Of a stretch of DNA of 64,000 bases, positions 1 through 7,703 are shown one piece after another. Position numbers and translations under genes: made by a program. This DNA is from JAJCYL01 sp963664285 (GTDB taxonomy: Bacteria > Bacteroidota > Bacteroidia > Cytophagales > Cyclobacteriaceae), in NCBI GenBank assembly GCA_963664285.2, contig CAXXNX010000047.1, positions 62,001-126,000 of the forward strand, written 5' to 3'. Below the pieces are notes generated by a model. It saw only the letters and a list, made by a program, of their open reading frames with translations, searched no databases and was not told the DNA's origin. Within the stretch, counting starts at the first letter, position 1, and the number at the start of each line of letters is the position of its first letter.

Positions 1-1
1 G

Positions 2-220
2 GGAGTCGTAAAGGTGAAAAGAAGAAAAGGGGAAGATATGCATCCCAGCATTGTTTATATAAGTGGGAAAAGATTTAGCAATACCAACTGGAAAGAAAGA
101 TGGCGTAAGCTGAATATAATATGGGTTAGGATCAATCCAGGAAAAGAGACTCCCGGCGGTGCAAAAGAAAAATACAAAGAGAAATACGATAAAGAAGAAC
201 GAGATCTATGGACTTACTAA
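2..220 (+). CDS. small basic hypothetical protein, possibly 5'-partial
   Basis: The reading frame is open to the left edge of the window, so this may be the end of a longer gene; internal starts exist at GTG 14 and ATG 38. The product is very rich in Lys, Arg and Glu and has no hydrophobic segment or motif that I recognise. Its TAA stop directly abuts the ATG of the following ytxJ-like gene, which is the spacing expected of translationally coupled genes and is the main reason to list it. Function unknown; it may be a chance open frame. Confidence 0.35.
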   Translation, partial: GVVKVKRRKGEDMHPSIVYISGKRFSNTNWKERWRKLNIIWVRINPGKETPGGAKEKYKEKYDKEERDLWTY

Positions 221-622
221 ATGTTTAGTCAAATCTTTGGTCGAAGTAGTACACCAGGTGAATCTTCGATAGCCTGGCATAATCTAACTAATGTTGCTCA
301 AATTGATGACATTATTGAGCAATCAAAAAACAAACCAATATTGATTTTTAAGCATAGTATCAGTTGCGGAACCAGTGCAATGGCTCTTGATCGACTGCAA
401 AGGAATTGGATAACGGATGAAATGTCTATCCTAAAATCCTACTTCCTGAACTTAATTGCACACCGCGATGTATCAAACAAAGTCTCAGAAACCTTCGGGG
501 TATGGCATCAGTCTCCTCAAGTGTTGATCATTTATAAAGGAGCATGCGTCCATAATAATTCTCATATGGGTATCTCTTACCAGGAAATCAAATCTATACT
601 TTCTAACCTGGGAACAGCCTAA
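221..622 (+). CDS. ytxJ: YtxJ-like bacillithiol-system thioredoxin-fold protein
   Basis: Predicted 133-residue cytoplasmic protein of the YtxJ (DUF2847) family, monothiol thioredoxin-fold proteins linked to bacillithiol redox chemistry. The family signature is visible as a hydrophobic strand followed by 'KHSISCGTSAMAL', placing the single redox Cys at residue 49, and by the following strand and 'HQSPQVLII' segment that corresponds to the cis-Pro region of thioredoxins. Length is normal for the family. The ATG immediately follows the stop of the small upstream frame. The 3' end overlaps by a few bases the reconstructed 3' end of the convergent OsmC gene, so the two genes are tail to tail. The family assignment is confident; the partner thiol is inferred from the family. 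Confidence 0.82.
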   Translation: MFSQIFGRSSTPGESSIAWHNLTNVAQIDDIIEQSKNKPILIFKHSISCGTSAMALDRLQRNWITDEMSILKSYFLNLIAHRDVSNKVSETFGVWHQSPQVLIIYKGACVHNNSHMGISYQEIKSILSNLGTA

Positions 623-1023
623 AAATCAAAGTTAATTACCTGTTTGATATCAGGATGAAGGCTCATGGCGACAGGGCAGGTTAGCGCACCATTTTTCAAT
701 TTAGCACTCATAGCTTTATCCTCTGGTGGATTGGGCTAGGTAAAATTAATATGCACTTCACTAACTCGCCGTGGATCGGAAACCATGACTTTAGTAACTT
801 CTCCCTCCATATCATCCAGGTCAAATCCGTTACGCCGGGCGATGATTCCCATGATAGTCATCATGCAACTGCATAGCGAACTTGCTACCAAATCAGTTGG
901 TGAAAAAGCCTCACCTTTTCCATTGTTGTCAGTAGGGGCGTCGGTAATGATCTTGTTATTTGATTGGACGTGAGTTGCTTCCGTCCTTAACTGCCCGAGA
1001 TAATCTGTTTTTATCGTCACCAT
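619..1023 (-). pseudogene. OsmC/Ohr-family peroxidase, interrupted by an in-frame TAG
   Basis: OsmC-type hydroperoxide reductases use two cysteines, one per half of the protein. The N-terminal 95 residues are good OsmC sequence and contain 'SPTDLVASSLCSCMM' with Cys51 and Cys53. The frame then meets TAG (complement of 736-738). Reading straight through that codon in the same frame gives 38 more residues that are also unmistakable OsmC sequence, including 'TCPVAMSLHPDIKQV' with the second catalytic Cys, ending at a second TAG (complement of 619-621). The truncated product would lack that Cys. A single substitution therefore separates this gene from a full 134-residue protein. It could be a real nonsense mutation, a read-through codon or a sequencing error. 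Confidence 0.85.
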
Positions 1024-1059
1024 TGGAATGATATTCGTTAAAGATACTTACTTTTAAAG

Positions 1060-1809
1060 TTGCTAAAACTAACATTTGATTTGGTAAGGAAGGGTTTGGT
1101 CCTCGTTTTGTTCGTTTTTCTTTCTGTCTTGGTAAAGGCTCAGGATGATGGAAATTATGAGTACAACCGTGAATTCATTTGGGGAATTAATAAAAACACT
1201 AATGGAGGTCTGATAGGTGGTTTCATTATAAGAAACAGTAAGGCAATAGGTCCCAGGACATTCAGAACGATCGGTGGCGAAATCATGAATGTCAAACATC
1301 CTAAAGAAGATCGTAAAGTTTCGCGGAGATCAGGCAACACTTTCATTTTTGGGAAAAGTAATTATTTGTATTCGTTAAGGCTTCATTATGGTATCGACAA
1401 AATTCTTTATAAAAAAGCCCCTCAGCAGGGAGTCCAGATTAATTACGGAATTGCTGCCGGCCCGACAATTGGCATAGTCGCCCCCTATTTCATTGAGGTA
1501 TTTGCTGGGGGCAGTGATGGTATAGCCCGCGAACAGTATGATCCGACCAATGGTACTCACGTCATGAGTAATATTCTTGGGACAGGACGCCTTTTTCAAG
1601 GATTAGGTAAATCGAAAATTCGTCCCGGTCTTAATGCAAAGGCAGCAATGAGTTTTGAGTTCGGAACCTTTAAGAGTAATGTGACAGGGTTCGAAGTTGG
1701 GCTCAATGCGGAAGTTTTCACTGAAAAGATAGCTCTTATCCCAGCTGAGAAAAATCGGGCTTTATTTACATCGGCATTTCTCACACTATTTTACGGCATA
1801 CGTCGGTAA
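1060..1809 (+). CDS. secreted conserved hypothetical, probable outer-membrane beta-barrel
   Basis: 249 residues. An N-terminal signal peptide is visible (Lys/Arg, then a hydrophobic run of about 15 residues ending 'VKAQ', residues 1-28). The mature part is rich in alternating Gly/aromatic strands ('GGLIGGFIIR', 'YLYSLRLHYGI', 'GVQINYGIAAGPTIGI') and ends in 'FLTLFYGIRR', a pattern typical of small outer-membrane beta-barrels in Bacteroidota, where the last strand ends with an aromatic residue. No catalytic motif is visible. It lies just upstream of lipA, which has its own start 64 bp later, so co-transcription is possible. Location is inferred from composition only; function is unknown. Confidence 0.7.
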   Translation: MLKLTFDLVRKGLVLVLFVFLSVLVKAQDDGNYEYNREFIWGINKNTNGGLIGGFIIRNSKAIGPRTFRTIGGEIMNVKHPKEDRKVSRRSGNTFIFGKSNYLYSLRLHYGIDKILYKKAPQQGVQINYGIAAGPTIGIVAPYFIEVFAGGSDGIAREQYDPTNGTHVMSNILGTGRLFQGLGKSKIRPGLNAKAAMSFEFGTFKSNVTGFEVGLNAEVFTEKIALIPAEKNRALFTSAFLTLFYGIRR

Positions 1810-1873
1810 CATTCCTAACTGCTTTTTGGTTTAAGCTTACTGAAACGTTTTCTTTGTAAAAATTTTGCAATCC

Positions 1874-2758
1874 ATGATTGAATTACCCGTAGTTTCTGCA
1901 GTGAAAGAGAAAAGGGAAAAACCCGGCTGGCTGCGTGTAAAACTCCCGGTGGGTGAGAGCTATAAGAAAGTTAGAAGCCTGGTTGATCATTATAAGCTGC
2001 ATACCATCTGTGAGAGCGGTAACTGTCCTAACATGGGTGAATGCTGGGGTGCTGGCACCGCTACTTTTATGATTTTAGGTAATGTTTGCACCCGTAGTTG
2101 TACTTTTTGCGCTGTTGCGACAGGCAGACCTCCGGAATATGATGAAGAAGAGCCCAGAAGAGTGGCTGAAGCCATCAAACTGATGGGTGTTAAACACGCG
2201 GTGATCACATCTGTTAATCGGGACGAGTTGAAAGATCGTGGTGCTGAGATCTGGTACCAAACCGTCACCGGGGTCAAGGAGATATCCCCTGAAACCACAA
2301 TTGAAACCTTAATTCCTGATGTCAAAGGCAACTGGGACGCTTTACATCGCATGATCAGTGCCGGCCAGGAAGTTGTTTCCCATAATATGGAAACAGTTGA
2401 GCGACTTTACCGCCGGGTGCGACCCCAAGCCAAATATGCAAGAAGCCTGGAACAAACGAAAATGACCAAAGATGCTGGCAAAAGAACCAAATCCGGCATT
2501 ATGTTAGGCATAGGTGAAACCCCGGATGAAGTTCACAAAGCCATAGACGACCTGGTTTCTCACGGCTTAGACATTCTAACCCTGGGGCAGTACCTGCAGC
2601 CAACAAAAATGCACCTGGAAGTAACTGAATTTATCCATCCTGATCAGTTTACCGCCTACAAAGAGGAGGGTTTAAAGCGAGGACTGAAATATGTCGAGTC
2701 AGGACCACTGGTACGATCGTCCTATCATGCAGAAAGACATGTGAATGTGCCTATTTAG
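1874..2758 (+). CDS. lipA: lipoyl synthase
   Basis: Radical-SAM enzyme that inserts two sulfurs into the octanoyl chain on lipoyl domains of 2-oxoacid dehydrogenases and GcvH. Both iron-sulfur motifs are present: the auxiliary-cluster triad near the N-terminus ('CESGNCPNMGECW') and the radical-SAM CxxxCxxC motif ('CTRSCTFC'). The C-terminal 'GPLVRSSYHA' carries the conserved Arg-Ser-Ser-Tyr whose Ser ligates the auxiliary cluster. Length (294 residues from the ATG at 1874) is normal; a TTG nine bases upstream would add three residues but the ATG is the more likely start. The gene stands alone; a degenerate IS1595 copy begins 48 bp after the stop. Confidence 0.97.
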   Translation: MIELPVVSAVKEKREKPGWLRVKLPVGESYKKVRSLVDHYKLHTICESGNCPNMGECWGAGTATFMILGNVCTRSCTFCAVATGRPPEYDEEEPRRVAEAIKLMGVKHAVITSVNRDELKDRGAEIWYQTVTGVKEISPETTIETLIPDVKGNWDALHRMISAGQEVVSHNMETVERLYRRVRPQAKYARSLEQTKMTKDAGKRTKSGIMLGIGETPDEVHKAIDDLVSHGLDILTLGQYLQPTKMHLEVTEFIHPDQFTAYKEEGLKRGLKYVESGPLVRSSYHAERHVNVPI

Positions 2759-2806
2759 GCTCGCCTCCCTTCAAGTGCCTTGAGTAGAAAAATGTTTAAA
2801 ATTAAG

Positions 2807-3879
2807 AGCTAAGTTCTAATTATAACAGCATTTTGTTTAAATAGCTCATACAGATGATAGGCTTGATCTGTTAATAGCATAGTCAGAAACCATTGTTTCA
2901 AAGTTGTTTTACTCTCTCTTATTCGGTCAGCATAAGCATACCAATTCAGGTAGTTTTGCAAATATTTGGAACTGACACCATTGAATGGGCGTAAGAATGT
3001 CCTAAGTTGAGTGTGAACATTGTTTACTTTTTGCAGATGGATTGTTTTATCATCTCTATCCACATGATCTTTGGCCAATAGCGCTTTGTGCTTTATGGAG
3101 GGGTTGTCTTTGGCAAAAGCCTTATAAGAAGGGTGCTTATCTGTAATCAAGGTTGCACCGTAGGCCAACTTCCCATCCAATGCCTTTGAAATTTCTTCTT
3201 TGCTCAGCCGTTTTGATGCAACAGCTTTAAGGTACTTCTCCCCCTTGCGTTCAACCGCTGTTACTACCTGGACAACTGTGACCTCTTCCTTTCCCATATT
3301 CCGTATGAAATCGTTTCCCCTCTTTCTTGCTGCCCTATCTAAATTTCGACTGCCCTTGTTGTTAAGTGCCAGTTCCAATTCATCACATTCTACTTCCGAG
3401 GATAACTGTTCGGGAACAAACTCATTTAGTGAACTCCAATATCTTATGCCGCCAGTCGAAGCTTGTCTGGATACTTATTCCGATTTGTTTTGCTATCTTT
3501 TTTATCGGCATGCCCTGCTCCATGCAGCGCAGATAAGATTGCCATTTTGATTTAAGCTTGATGTCATACAAAGGTGTCCCTGTTGTTTCACTGTACCATC
3601 TTTTACATTCATTGCACTGATACATCTGCACACCTTTTTGTCTGCCCCTCTTATATACCTTCTCGCTTGTGCAATTTGGACAGGGTTTCTTCTTTCTTTT
3701 CTCTGCTATTTGTTGTTGAGCGGCAATCAATACTTTGCCTTATAATTCCTGCTCCTGGAGCAACTCATCCAACAATTCGGTTTGGGAACTTATCGGCAAT
3801 TGTGCAAATAAATTTTTGATCTCTTGACTTGATATCATATAGCGAAGATAATAATTGCTGTGTTATTTAGAACTTAGCC
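2807..3879 (-). mobile_element. IS1595-family insertion sequence, copy A (degenerate)
   Basis: A 1073-bp element with imperfect ~22-bp terminal inverted repeats beginning RGCTAAGTTCTAA, bounded by perfect 8-bp direct repeats AAATTAAG (2799-2806 and 3880-3887), the target-duplication length of the IS1595 family. It is nearly identical to the intact copy at 49960-51033. Compared with that copy it has a CAA-to-TAA nonsense change, an extra C near 3434 and an extra T near its 3' end, so it is inactive on its own. It lies between lipA and queG and disrupts no recognisable gene. Confidence 0.92.
2809..3835 (-). pseudogene. IS1595-family transposase, nonsense and frameshifted
   Basis: The gene should read as a 338-residue protein: an N-terminal region, a zinc ribbon (CPNC...CNEC), a helix-turn-helix ending 'TSFDWRHKIL' and an ISXO2-like catalytic domain. 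In this copy the N-terminal part is cut by TAA (complement about 3738-3740), the zinc-ribbon/HTH segment survives as one frame (3422-3730), and a single extra base near 3434 throws the catalytic half (2809-3378) into another frame. The C-terminus is also altered by one extra T so that it ends 'AVIIRT' instead of 'MLL'. Comparison is with the intact copy in this window. Confidence 0.9.
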
Positions 3880-3914
3880 AAATTAAGTAAGGAAATCTCA
3901 TTCTTAAGAAACAT

Positions 3915-4847
3915 TCAATTTTTCACAAACCCGATATTCCTTTTTAATCCTTCAAACTTCGTCCGCTTAACTGCGCTCTTCCTAAAAACTTTCCGGAAAA
4001 CCTCTTCCGTAATTTCTTCCCAGTCATTTTTAGTCATGACTTCCAATTCCGGATGAGGCATAAATGCTGACTCCTTTTGAGGCTGGGAAAAGCGGTTCCA
4101 GGGACATACATCCTGACAGATGTCACAGCCAAAGATCCAGTCCTCAAACTGACCCTTGACCTCTAAAGGGATCTCGTTCTTGAGTTCGATAGTAAAATAG
4201 GAAATGCATTTACTGGCATCTACTACGTAAGGGTCAGGAATCGCATCAGTAGGACAGGCATCCATACATTTTGTACAGGTACCGCAGTAATCTGGAACCG
4301 GGGAATCATAGGCCAACTCCAGGTCAATAATAAGTTCAGCCAGGAAAAAGAAAGATCCTTGCCTTTTATTCAGTAATAAACTGTTTTTACCAATCCAGCC
4401 CAGGCCTGACTTTTGTGCCCAGGCCCTTTCATGCACCGGTGCGGAATCTACGAACCCCCGTCCATTAATCTCGCCAATCTCCTCCCTTAGCACTTGCAGA
4501 AATGTTTTCAATTTACTCTTGATTACAAAATGGTAATCTTCTCCGTAAGCGTACTTAGCAATTTTATAACTGGTATCGGTTGCCAGGTCTTTCTCAGGAG
4601 AATAATTATAAACAAGGGAAATCACCGATTTGGCACCCTCAACTAGCTTTCTTGGATCCAGTCGCTTTTCTAAATGGTTGTCCATATAACCCATCTCTCC
4701 ATGCATTCCCTGATTTAGCCATTTCTCCAGGCGTGGCGCCTCCTCCACTAAATATTCGGCTCTGGCTATGCCACACAGGTCAAAACCAAGGTCGGTTGCC
4801 ATCTTCTTGATGAATTGGGAATGGTCTTCTTTGGATGATAGCTTCAT
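3915..4847 (-). CDS. queG: epoxyqueuosine reductase
   Basis: Cobalamin- and iron-sulfur-dependent enzyme performing the last step of queuosine synthesis in tRNA (epoxyqueuosine to queuosine). Visible hallmarks: 'GFVDSAPVHERAWA' with the catalytic Asp at residue 134, and two ferredoxin-like [4Fe-4S] motifs, Cys188/191/194/198 ('CGTCTKCMDACP') and Cys241/244/248 ('CDICQDVCPWN') with Cys214 between. The 310-residue length fits the short form without the C-terminal HEAT repeats. Start is the ATG at 4845-4847. It lies 12 bp downstream of ruvB on the same strand, so the two are likely co-transcribed. Confidence 0.96.
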   Translation of the reverse strand: MKLSSKEDHSQFIKKMATDLGFDLCGIARAEYLVEEAPRLEKWLNQGMHGEMGYMDNHLEKRLDPRKLVEGAKSVISLVYNYSPEKDLATDTSYKIAKYAYGEDYHFVIKSKLKTFLQVLREEIGEINGRGFVDSAPVHERAWAQKSGLGWIGKNSLLLNKRQGSFFFLAELIIDLELAYDSPVPDYCGTCTKCMDACPTDAIPDPYVVDASKCISYFTIELKNEIPLEVKGQFEDWIFGCDICQDVCPWNRFSQPQKESAFMPHPELEVMTKNDWEEITEEVFRKVFRKSAVKRTKFEGLKRNIGFVKN

Positions 4848-4859
4848 TTTAGAGCCACA

Positions 4860-5894
4860 TTAATCGAATAAGGAAGGCGTTTTCCCCGGAGGTGGCACAC
4901 TCAAATGTTTATATGCATGCTCTGTTGCCTCGCGTCCTCGGGAAGTTCGTTTGATGTACCCTTCCTTGATTAGGAAAGGTTCATAAACTTCTTCTATGGT
5001 TTCCGCCTCCTCACCACATGCAGTTGCAATGGTCCCAATACCCACTGGTCCGCCTTTGAACTTCTCTATGATGGCCGAAAGAATCCGATTGTCCATTTCA
5101 TCCAGCCCATTTTCATCAACATTCAGTGCCTGTAGTGCTATTTCAGCAATTGCCTTTGTTACTATTCCTTCTCCTTTGATCTGGGCAAAATCCCTGGTTC
5201 TCCTTAACAAATTATTAGCGATTCTAGGGGTACCACGACTCCTGCGAGCTATCTCAAAAGCTGCATCTTCCTCGATTGGCGTATCGAGAATAGCTGCCGA
5301 CCGCTTCACAATAGAAGTAAGAATTGTCGCATCATAGTATTCCAAACGTGAAGTGATACCAAAACGTGTCCTCAGCGGAGAAGTGAGCAGTCCCGACCGA
5401 GTCGTAGCGCCAATCAGGGTAAAAGGATTAAGTGTAATCTGCACCGTCCTGGCATTGGGACCGGAATCCAGCATAATGTCAATTTTGAAATCTTCCATGG
5501 CTGAATAGAGGTACTCCTCCACCACGGAGCTCAGCCGATGGATTTCATCAATAAAGAGCACATCCTGGGGCTCAAGATTAGTCAGCAGTCCGGCGATTTC
5601 ACTTGGTTTGTCCATCACCGGCCCTGATGTAACCTTAATGTTAGACTGGAGTTCATTAGCAATGATGTAGGCTAAGGTGGTCTTGCCCAGTCCCGGCGGT
5701 CCATGCAACAACACATGATCTAAGGGTTCGTTTCGTTTCTGGGCCGCTTCAACAAAAACTTTCAGATTTTCCACCACTTTATCCTGCCCTCTAAAATCCT
5801 GGAATTGCAAGGGTCTGAGCGCCCGCTCAAACTCCTGTTCCGCAGGAGTAAGGTCCACATTATCTGGATTTAAATAGTCCTCTCTCATCGACAA
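4860..5894 (-). CDS. ruvB: Holliday junction branch-migration helicase RuvB
   Basis: AAA+ motor of the RuvABC resolvasome, forming hexameric rings that drive Holliday-junction branch migration. Seen in the sequence: Walker A 'GPPGLGKT' (residues 65-72), Walker B 'LFIDEIHRL' (about 113-121), sensor 1 'GATTRSG', and the C-terminal winged-helix domain with 'GGPVGIGTIA' and 'EPFLIKEGYIKRTSRGR'. The 344-residue length is standard. It starts at ATG 5892-5894 (an ATG two codons later is also possible). It forms a leftward pair with queG, 12 bp downstream. ruvA and ruvC are not in this window. Confidence 0.98.
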   Translation of the reverse strand: MSMREDYLNPDNVDLTPAEQEFERALRPLQFQDFRGQDKVVENLKVFVEAAQKRNEPLDHVLLHGPPGLGKTTLAYIIANELQSNIKVTSGPVMDKPSEIAGLLTNLEPQDVLFIDEIHRLSSVVEEYLYSAMEDFKIDIMLDSGPNARTVQITLNPFTLIGATTRSGLLTSPLRTRFGITSRLEYYDATILTSIVKRSAAILDTPIEEDAAFEIARRSRGTPRIANNLLRRTRDFAQIKGEGIVTKAIAEIALQALNVDENGLDEMDNRILSAIIEKFKGGPVGIGTIATACGEEAETIEEVYEPFLIKEGYIKRTSRGREATEHAYKHLSVPPPGKTPSLFD

Positions 5895-6090
5895 CCAAAG
5901 ATGGCACTAAAATAAATCAAGTTAGGTTAATCCAATCTGTCATTTGGAAATAACTCAGCCTCCAATCTGGACCAATACTTGTTCAAAGCATGAATTGCCA
6001 TTAATTTGGTCGGTTCAATGCATTGAATATGGTCTGTGATGACGATTAATTGGTTCTAGCATCAAGATCATAAGTTGAATAAGCTAAATT

Positions 6091-6276
6091 ATGAAGGTTT
6101 CTCTTTCAGAGATTTGGGATTTCATTGAGATAATTGGTTCGGACAAGATCAACCAGATTGATTTGGTTTTAGGGAACCACCAGGTTACTGATGTCACTCC
6201 TGACGTGATCCAGAAAATAAAGAAAGGTGAAGATTACGATACTGAACTTTTACCCGATCTGTTTACTAGTAGCTAA
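6091..6276 (+). CDS. small acidic hypothetical protein
   Basis: 61 residues, soluble and acidic, beginning 'MKVSLSEIWDFIEIIGS'. No signal peptide, membrane segment or known motif. It is the first frame of a rightward group of four small genes; the next gene starts 84 bp later. It looks like coding sequence (balanced composition, ATG start, no competing frame) but I do not recognise a family. Confidence 0.45.
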   Translation: MKVSLSEIWDFIEIIGSDKINQIDLVLGNHQVTDVTPDVIQKIKKGEDYDTELLPDLFTSS

Positions 6277-6360
6277 ATTACCTGGCAGCCTAACGAATAC
6301 GCTACCCACAAGGACTGCTTGGCAGGTCTCAATATCTTAAAGCACCAATGTGAAATTCAA

Positions 6361-6768
6361 ATGGTTGCTTTTAACGCATCGAAATGCGATACCGGCAAAT
6401 TCTACGCAGAATTGATCCAAAAACTTGAAGATGAAACCAAACTGGCGTTAGATAAGACCACCAACGAAGAAACCAAACTGTCACGAATCCTGGGAAGATT
6501 TCGAAAGAATATTTATCCCACTATTAAATTCCTTCTTGAACACCCGGCAAACCATCCCCAAATTAAGTTTGAAGCAGTTTTGAGGCAGGATTTTATGGCT
6601 AAAACTCTTTTTAATGAGTATCACGTAAAGTTTTCTGATCTAATTGAACCCTACTGGGAAGCCTGGATTGGTGTGCAGCCTCCAAAAATGAATGAAGAGA
6701 AACCTGAGGAAGGCAAAAAAGACAAATCCAAGAAGAAAGAGAAAGAGGCTGCAAAGCTGGAAGAATAA
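6361..6768 (+). CDS. conserved hypothetical with Lys/Glu-rich tail
   Basis: About 135 residues from the ATG at 6361; a TTG start at 6319 would add 14 residues but is less convincing. The body is mixed helix/strand, followed by a highly charged, low-complexity Lys/Glu tail over the last 30 residues, typical of a disordered extension. No motif is recognised. It ends 3 bp before the next start, so it is part of the same operon as the carboxymuconolactone-decarboxylase-like gene. Confidence 0.6.
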   Translation: MVAFNASKCDTGKFYAELIQKLEDETKLALDKTTNEETKLSRILGRFRKNIYPTIKFLLEHPANHPQIKFEAVLRQDFMAKTLFNEYHVKFSDLIEPYWEAWIGVQPPKMNEEKPEEGKKDKSKKKEKEAAKLEE

Positions 6769-6771
6769 CAA

Positions 6772-7116
6772 ATGAATGAATTAGTCCGTGATTTTGAAGC
6801 TTACCGCAGCCGTATGAATGAAAAGATCCTTGGAAGTGATAATAAGGTATTCAAAAGGATCTTCAATCTTGATACCAATGCCTTTGATGAAGGGGTTCTG
6901 GATAAAAAAACCAAGGAAATGCTTGGGCTGGCTTGCAGTATGGTTCTTCGCTACGATGATTGCATTAAATATCACCTGAGTGAATGCAAAGAATTAGGAT
7001 TGACTACAAAAGAAGTGAATGAAGTTTTTGCCATTGCCAATTTAATCGGAGGTACAATTGTTATTCCCCATCTCCGACGGGCAGTGGAATTTTGGGAAGC
7101 CCTGCACGAAGTATGA
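6772..7116 (+). CDS. carboxymuconolactone decarboxylase / AhpD-like protein
   Basis: 114 residues of the CMD alpha-helical fold. The diagnostic stretch is 'LACSMVLRYDDCIKYHLSEC...GLTTKEVNEV', which corresponds to the CxxxH active-site region (Cys-x3-His) and the following 'G-x-t-x-x-E-v' helix of CMD/AhpD proteins. Family members are decarboxylases or peroxide-linked thiol enzymes; which applies here cannot be read from the sequence. It overlaps the next gene by four bases (ATGA), supporting translational coupling. Confidence 0.85.
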   Translation: MNELVRDFEAYRSRMNEKILGSDNKVFKRIFNLDTNAFDEGVLDKKTKEMLGLACSMVLRYDDCIKYHLSECKELGLTTKEVNEVFAIANLIGGTIVIPHLRRAVEFWEALHEV

Positions 7117-7478
7117 GCATGATCCGGAAAGACCTTGAAATAGAACGGAAATGGCAACGATTGTTACAGGCCATCGGTCGGGACATTGGTCGAAAACCGG
7201 CAAATATGAATGGTGTCTTGTTTCTTATTGGGGTCCAGGAATTGGGAAAGGGCCGACAAACTTTCTCAAAGGAAGAAAAGCAAGACCTCATGCACATCGC
7301 TATTTGCAAAGTGCTAAGCTTATCAGGTTTCTATGAGTTGGAGGGTTTGGATGAAGAGGGTTGGCCCCATTGGAAATTGATGAAAAAGTTACCCCGATTT
7401 GACCTCCTCGAACAGAAAAAACTACTCAAAATGCACGTAATTGAATATTTTGATAAAGAACTAAATATCCATGTTTAA
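7113..7478 (+). CDS. conserved hypothetical protein, coupled to the CMD-like gene
   Basis: 121 residues from the ATG at 7113, which overlaps the TGA of the upstream gene (ATGA). Predicted soluble and mostly helical; features include 'NMNGVLFLIGVQELGKG' and a charged C-terminus. Proteins of this kind occur in Bacteroidota genomes but I cannot give a function. The frame could start 21 bases earlier (GTG/ATG region), but the ATGA coupling is the better choice. The following 225 bp are non-coding. Confidence 0.65.
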   Translation: MSMIRKDLEIERKWQRLLQAIGRDIGRKPANMNGVLFLIGVQELGKGRQTFSKEEKQDLMHIAICKVLSLSGFYELEGLDEEGWPHWKLMKKLPRFDLLEQKKLLKMHVIEYFDKELNIHV

Positions 7479-7703
7479 GAAATATCTAAATGAACAATTA
7501 TCCCGGATCAGATTAATGTAAGCTTATTGGTTCTTAGAATTGCGTTAGGCATGCTTCTTATATTCAACATGATGATCATTTCAATTCCTTTTCCAGCATA
7601 CACATACTTATGGTGACAAATTTTTGTGAAAATCAGTATATTCTCACCTCTTTTACGTACTAGGTTGTTATGAAGTCTATATTTTGAAATAATTGGGAAT
7701 AGA

